From contig JBLHGN010000225.1 of assembly GCA_047616325.1 (NCBI GenBank), positions 1-6,069 of the forward strand: a stretch of 6,069 bases of DNA. Direction: 5' to 3'. This DNA comes from JBLHGN01 sp047616325 (GTDB lineage: Bacteria > Pseudomonadota > Gammaproteobacteria > Pseudomonadales > Cellvibrionaceae). The notes under the pieces were generated by a model, which did no database searches, was not told where the DNA came from, and saw only the letters and a program-made list of their open reading frames with translations. Of the stretch, positions 5,730 to 6,069 are shown piece by piece (the first letter of the stretch is position 1; the number at the start of each line of letters is the position of its first letter). A program made the position numbers and the translations under genes.

Positions 5730-6069
5730 GTGGGTGCAATTTTTAATTTAATTTATAGCGCAGTGCGTGTTGCCCCAGCGTTGTTATTGCTTTGTTGTTT
5801 ATTTCTTAGCGTACCTTTTGCAGATGCAAACAACGGTTCTGGTGTCGCAATTGAAATAAGTGGTGTGTCAGCAGAGCTGCGTAAAAATATTGAGCTAAAT
5901 CTTGGGGCGTCAGACGGTATTCTGCCACCATCGGCCCTGGGGTTGCCGCGTTCAGCCAAATGGATTAAGCGTGAAGCTGTATCTGCCTTGCAGGCCTTAG
6001 GCTACTATCAAGCCATTATCGATGTAATGTCTCGTGATAGTGGCTGGGAATTGCATATAGCGCTGGGCC
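5730..6069 (+). CDS. tamA: Autotransporter assembly / translocation-and-assembly module outer-membrane protein TamA, N-terminal 113 residues; 3' end beyond right edge
   Basis: An Omp85-family outer-membrane beta-barrel protein with periplasmic POTRA domains. It works with inner-membrane TamB in outer-membrane protein and phospholipid handling. Only the signal peptide and most of POTRA1 are in the window. Residues 11-33 form a hydrophobic signal core ending in FADA, with likely cleavage after A33. VAIEISGVSAELRKNIELNLGA (39-60) and LQALGYYQAII (88-97) match E. coli TamA, VEGLSGQLEKNVRAQL and LKALGYYQPTIE. Full TamA is near 580 residues, so most of the gene is missing. The start is GTG 5730, five bases after the mscS stop. 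AAAGGA (5723-5728) is too close to serve it, so AAGG at 5715-5718 may be the real site. GTG 5763 would still give a signal peptide, and there is no ATG in the open frame. It is co-directional with mscS and may be co-transcribed. Confidence 0.88.
   Translation, partial: MGAIFNLIYSAVRVAPALLLLCCLFLSVPFADANNGSGVAIEISGVSAELRKNIELNLGASDGILPPSALGLPRSAKWIKREAVSALQALGYYQAIIDVMSRDSGWELHIALG

Noticed and set aside
5753..5959. Minus-strand 68-codon open frame opposite tamA
   Set aside because: The plus strand carries a convincing signal peptide and POTRA1 domain, so the antisense frame is a shadow.
1..6069. CRISPR array, tRNA, rRNA, insertion sequence, toxin-antitoxin or phage-defence module
   Set aside because: I saw no regularly spaced repeats, cloverleaf RNA, transposase, terminal repeats or defence-family motifs. 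Apart from the corA remnant and spacers, the window is conserved core genes.

Overview
This 6.07 kb window looks like ordinary gammaproteobacterial chromosome. The proteins match PepA, LptF, LptG, MscS and TamA of that class, the base composition is moderate (close to half G+C by eye), and the layout is compact. The long spacers and family likeness would suit a marine Cellvibrionales-type organism, but that placement is a guess. There are no rRNA or tRNA genes, insertion sequences, CRISPR arrays or phage genes.

Layout. On the minus strand, 1-933 holds the first 311 residues of the leucyl aminopeptidase PepA, with the gene running off the left edge. A 487-base divergent spacer (934-1420) follows. 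It contains an intrinsic terminator on the plus strand with no gene in front of it, a possible scrap of an old reading frame, and a perfect 8-bp inverted repeat just before lptF. On the plus strand, lptF (TTG start, 1421-2563) and lptG (2563-3642) overlap by one base in TAATG. They encode the two membrane subunits of the LptB2FG transporter that extracts lipopolysaccharide from the inner membrane.

From 3773 to 4739 lies a nearly full-length but clearly broken CorA-family divalent-cation transporter gene. Three in-frame nonsense codons and two one-base deletions split it, yet the GMN pore signature and both C-terminal membrane helices are still readable. It is followed by an intact MscS-type mechanosensitive channel gene (4819-5724) and, five bases later, by the 5' end of tamA (5730 to the right edge), the outer-membrane Omp85 protein of the TamAB translocation and assembly module.

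Function. lptFG, mscS and tamA all serve the cell envelope: lipopolysaccharide export, osmotic safety valve, and outer-membrane assembly. The dead corA was probably a neighbour in the same envelope and ion-homeostasis cluster. The most interesting non-coding signal is a perfect 20-bp palindrome at the 3' end of mscS, followed two bases later by a consensus TATAAT, directly upstream of tamA. It suggests a separately controlled tamA promoter. I found no convincing new multi-gene system.
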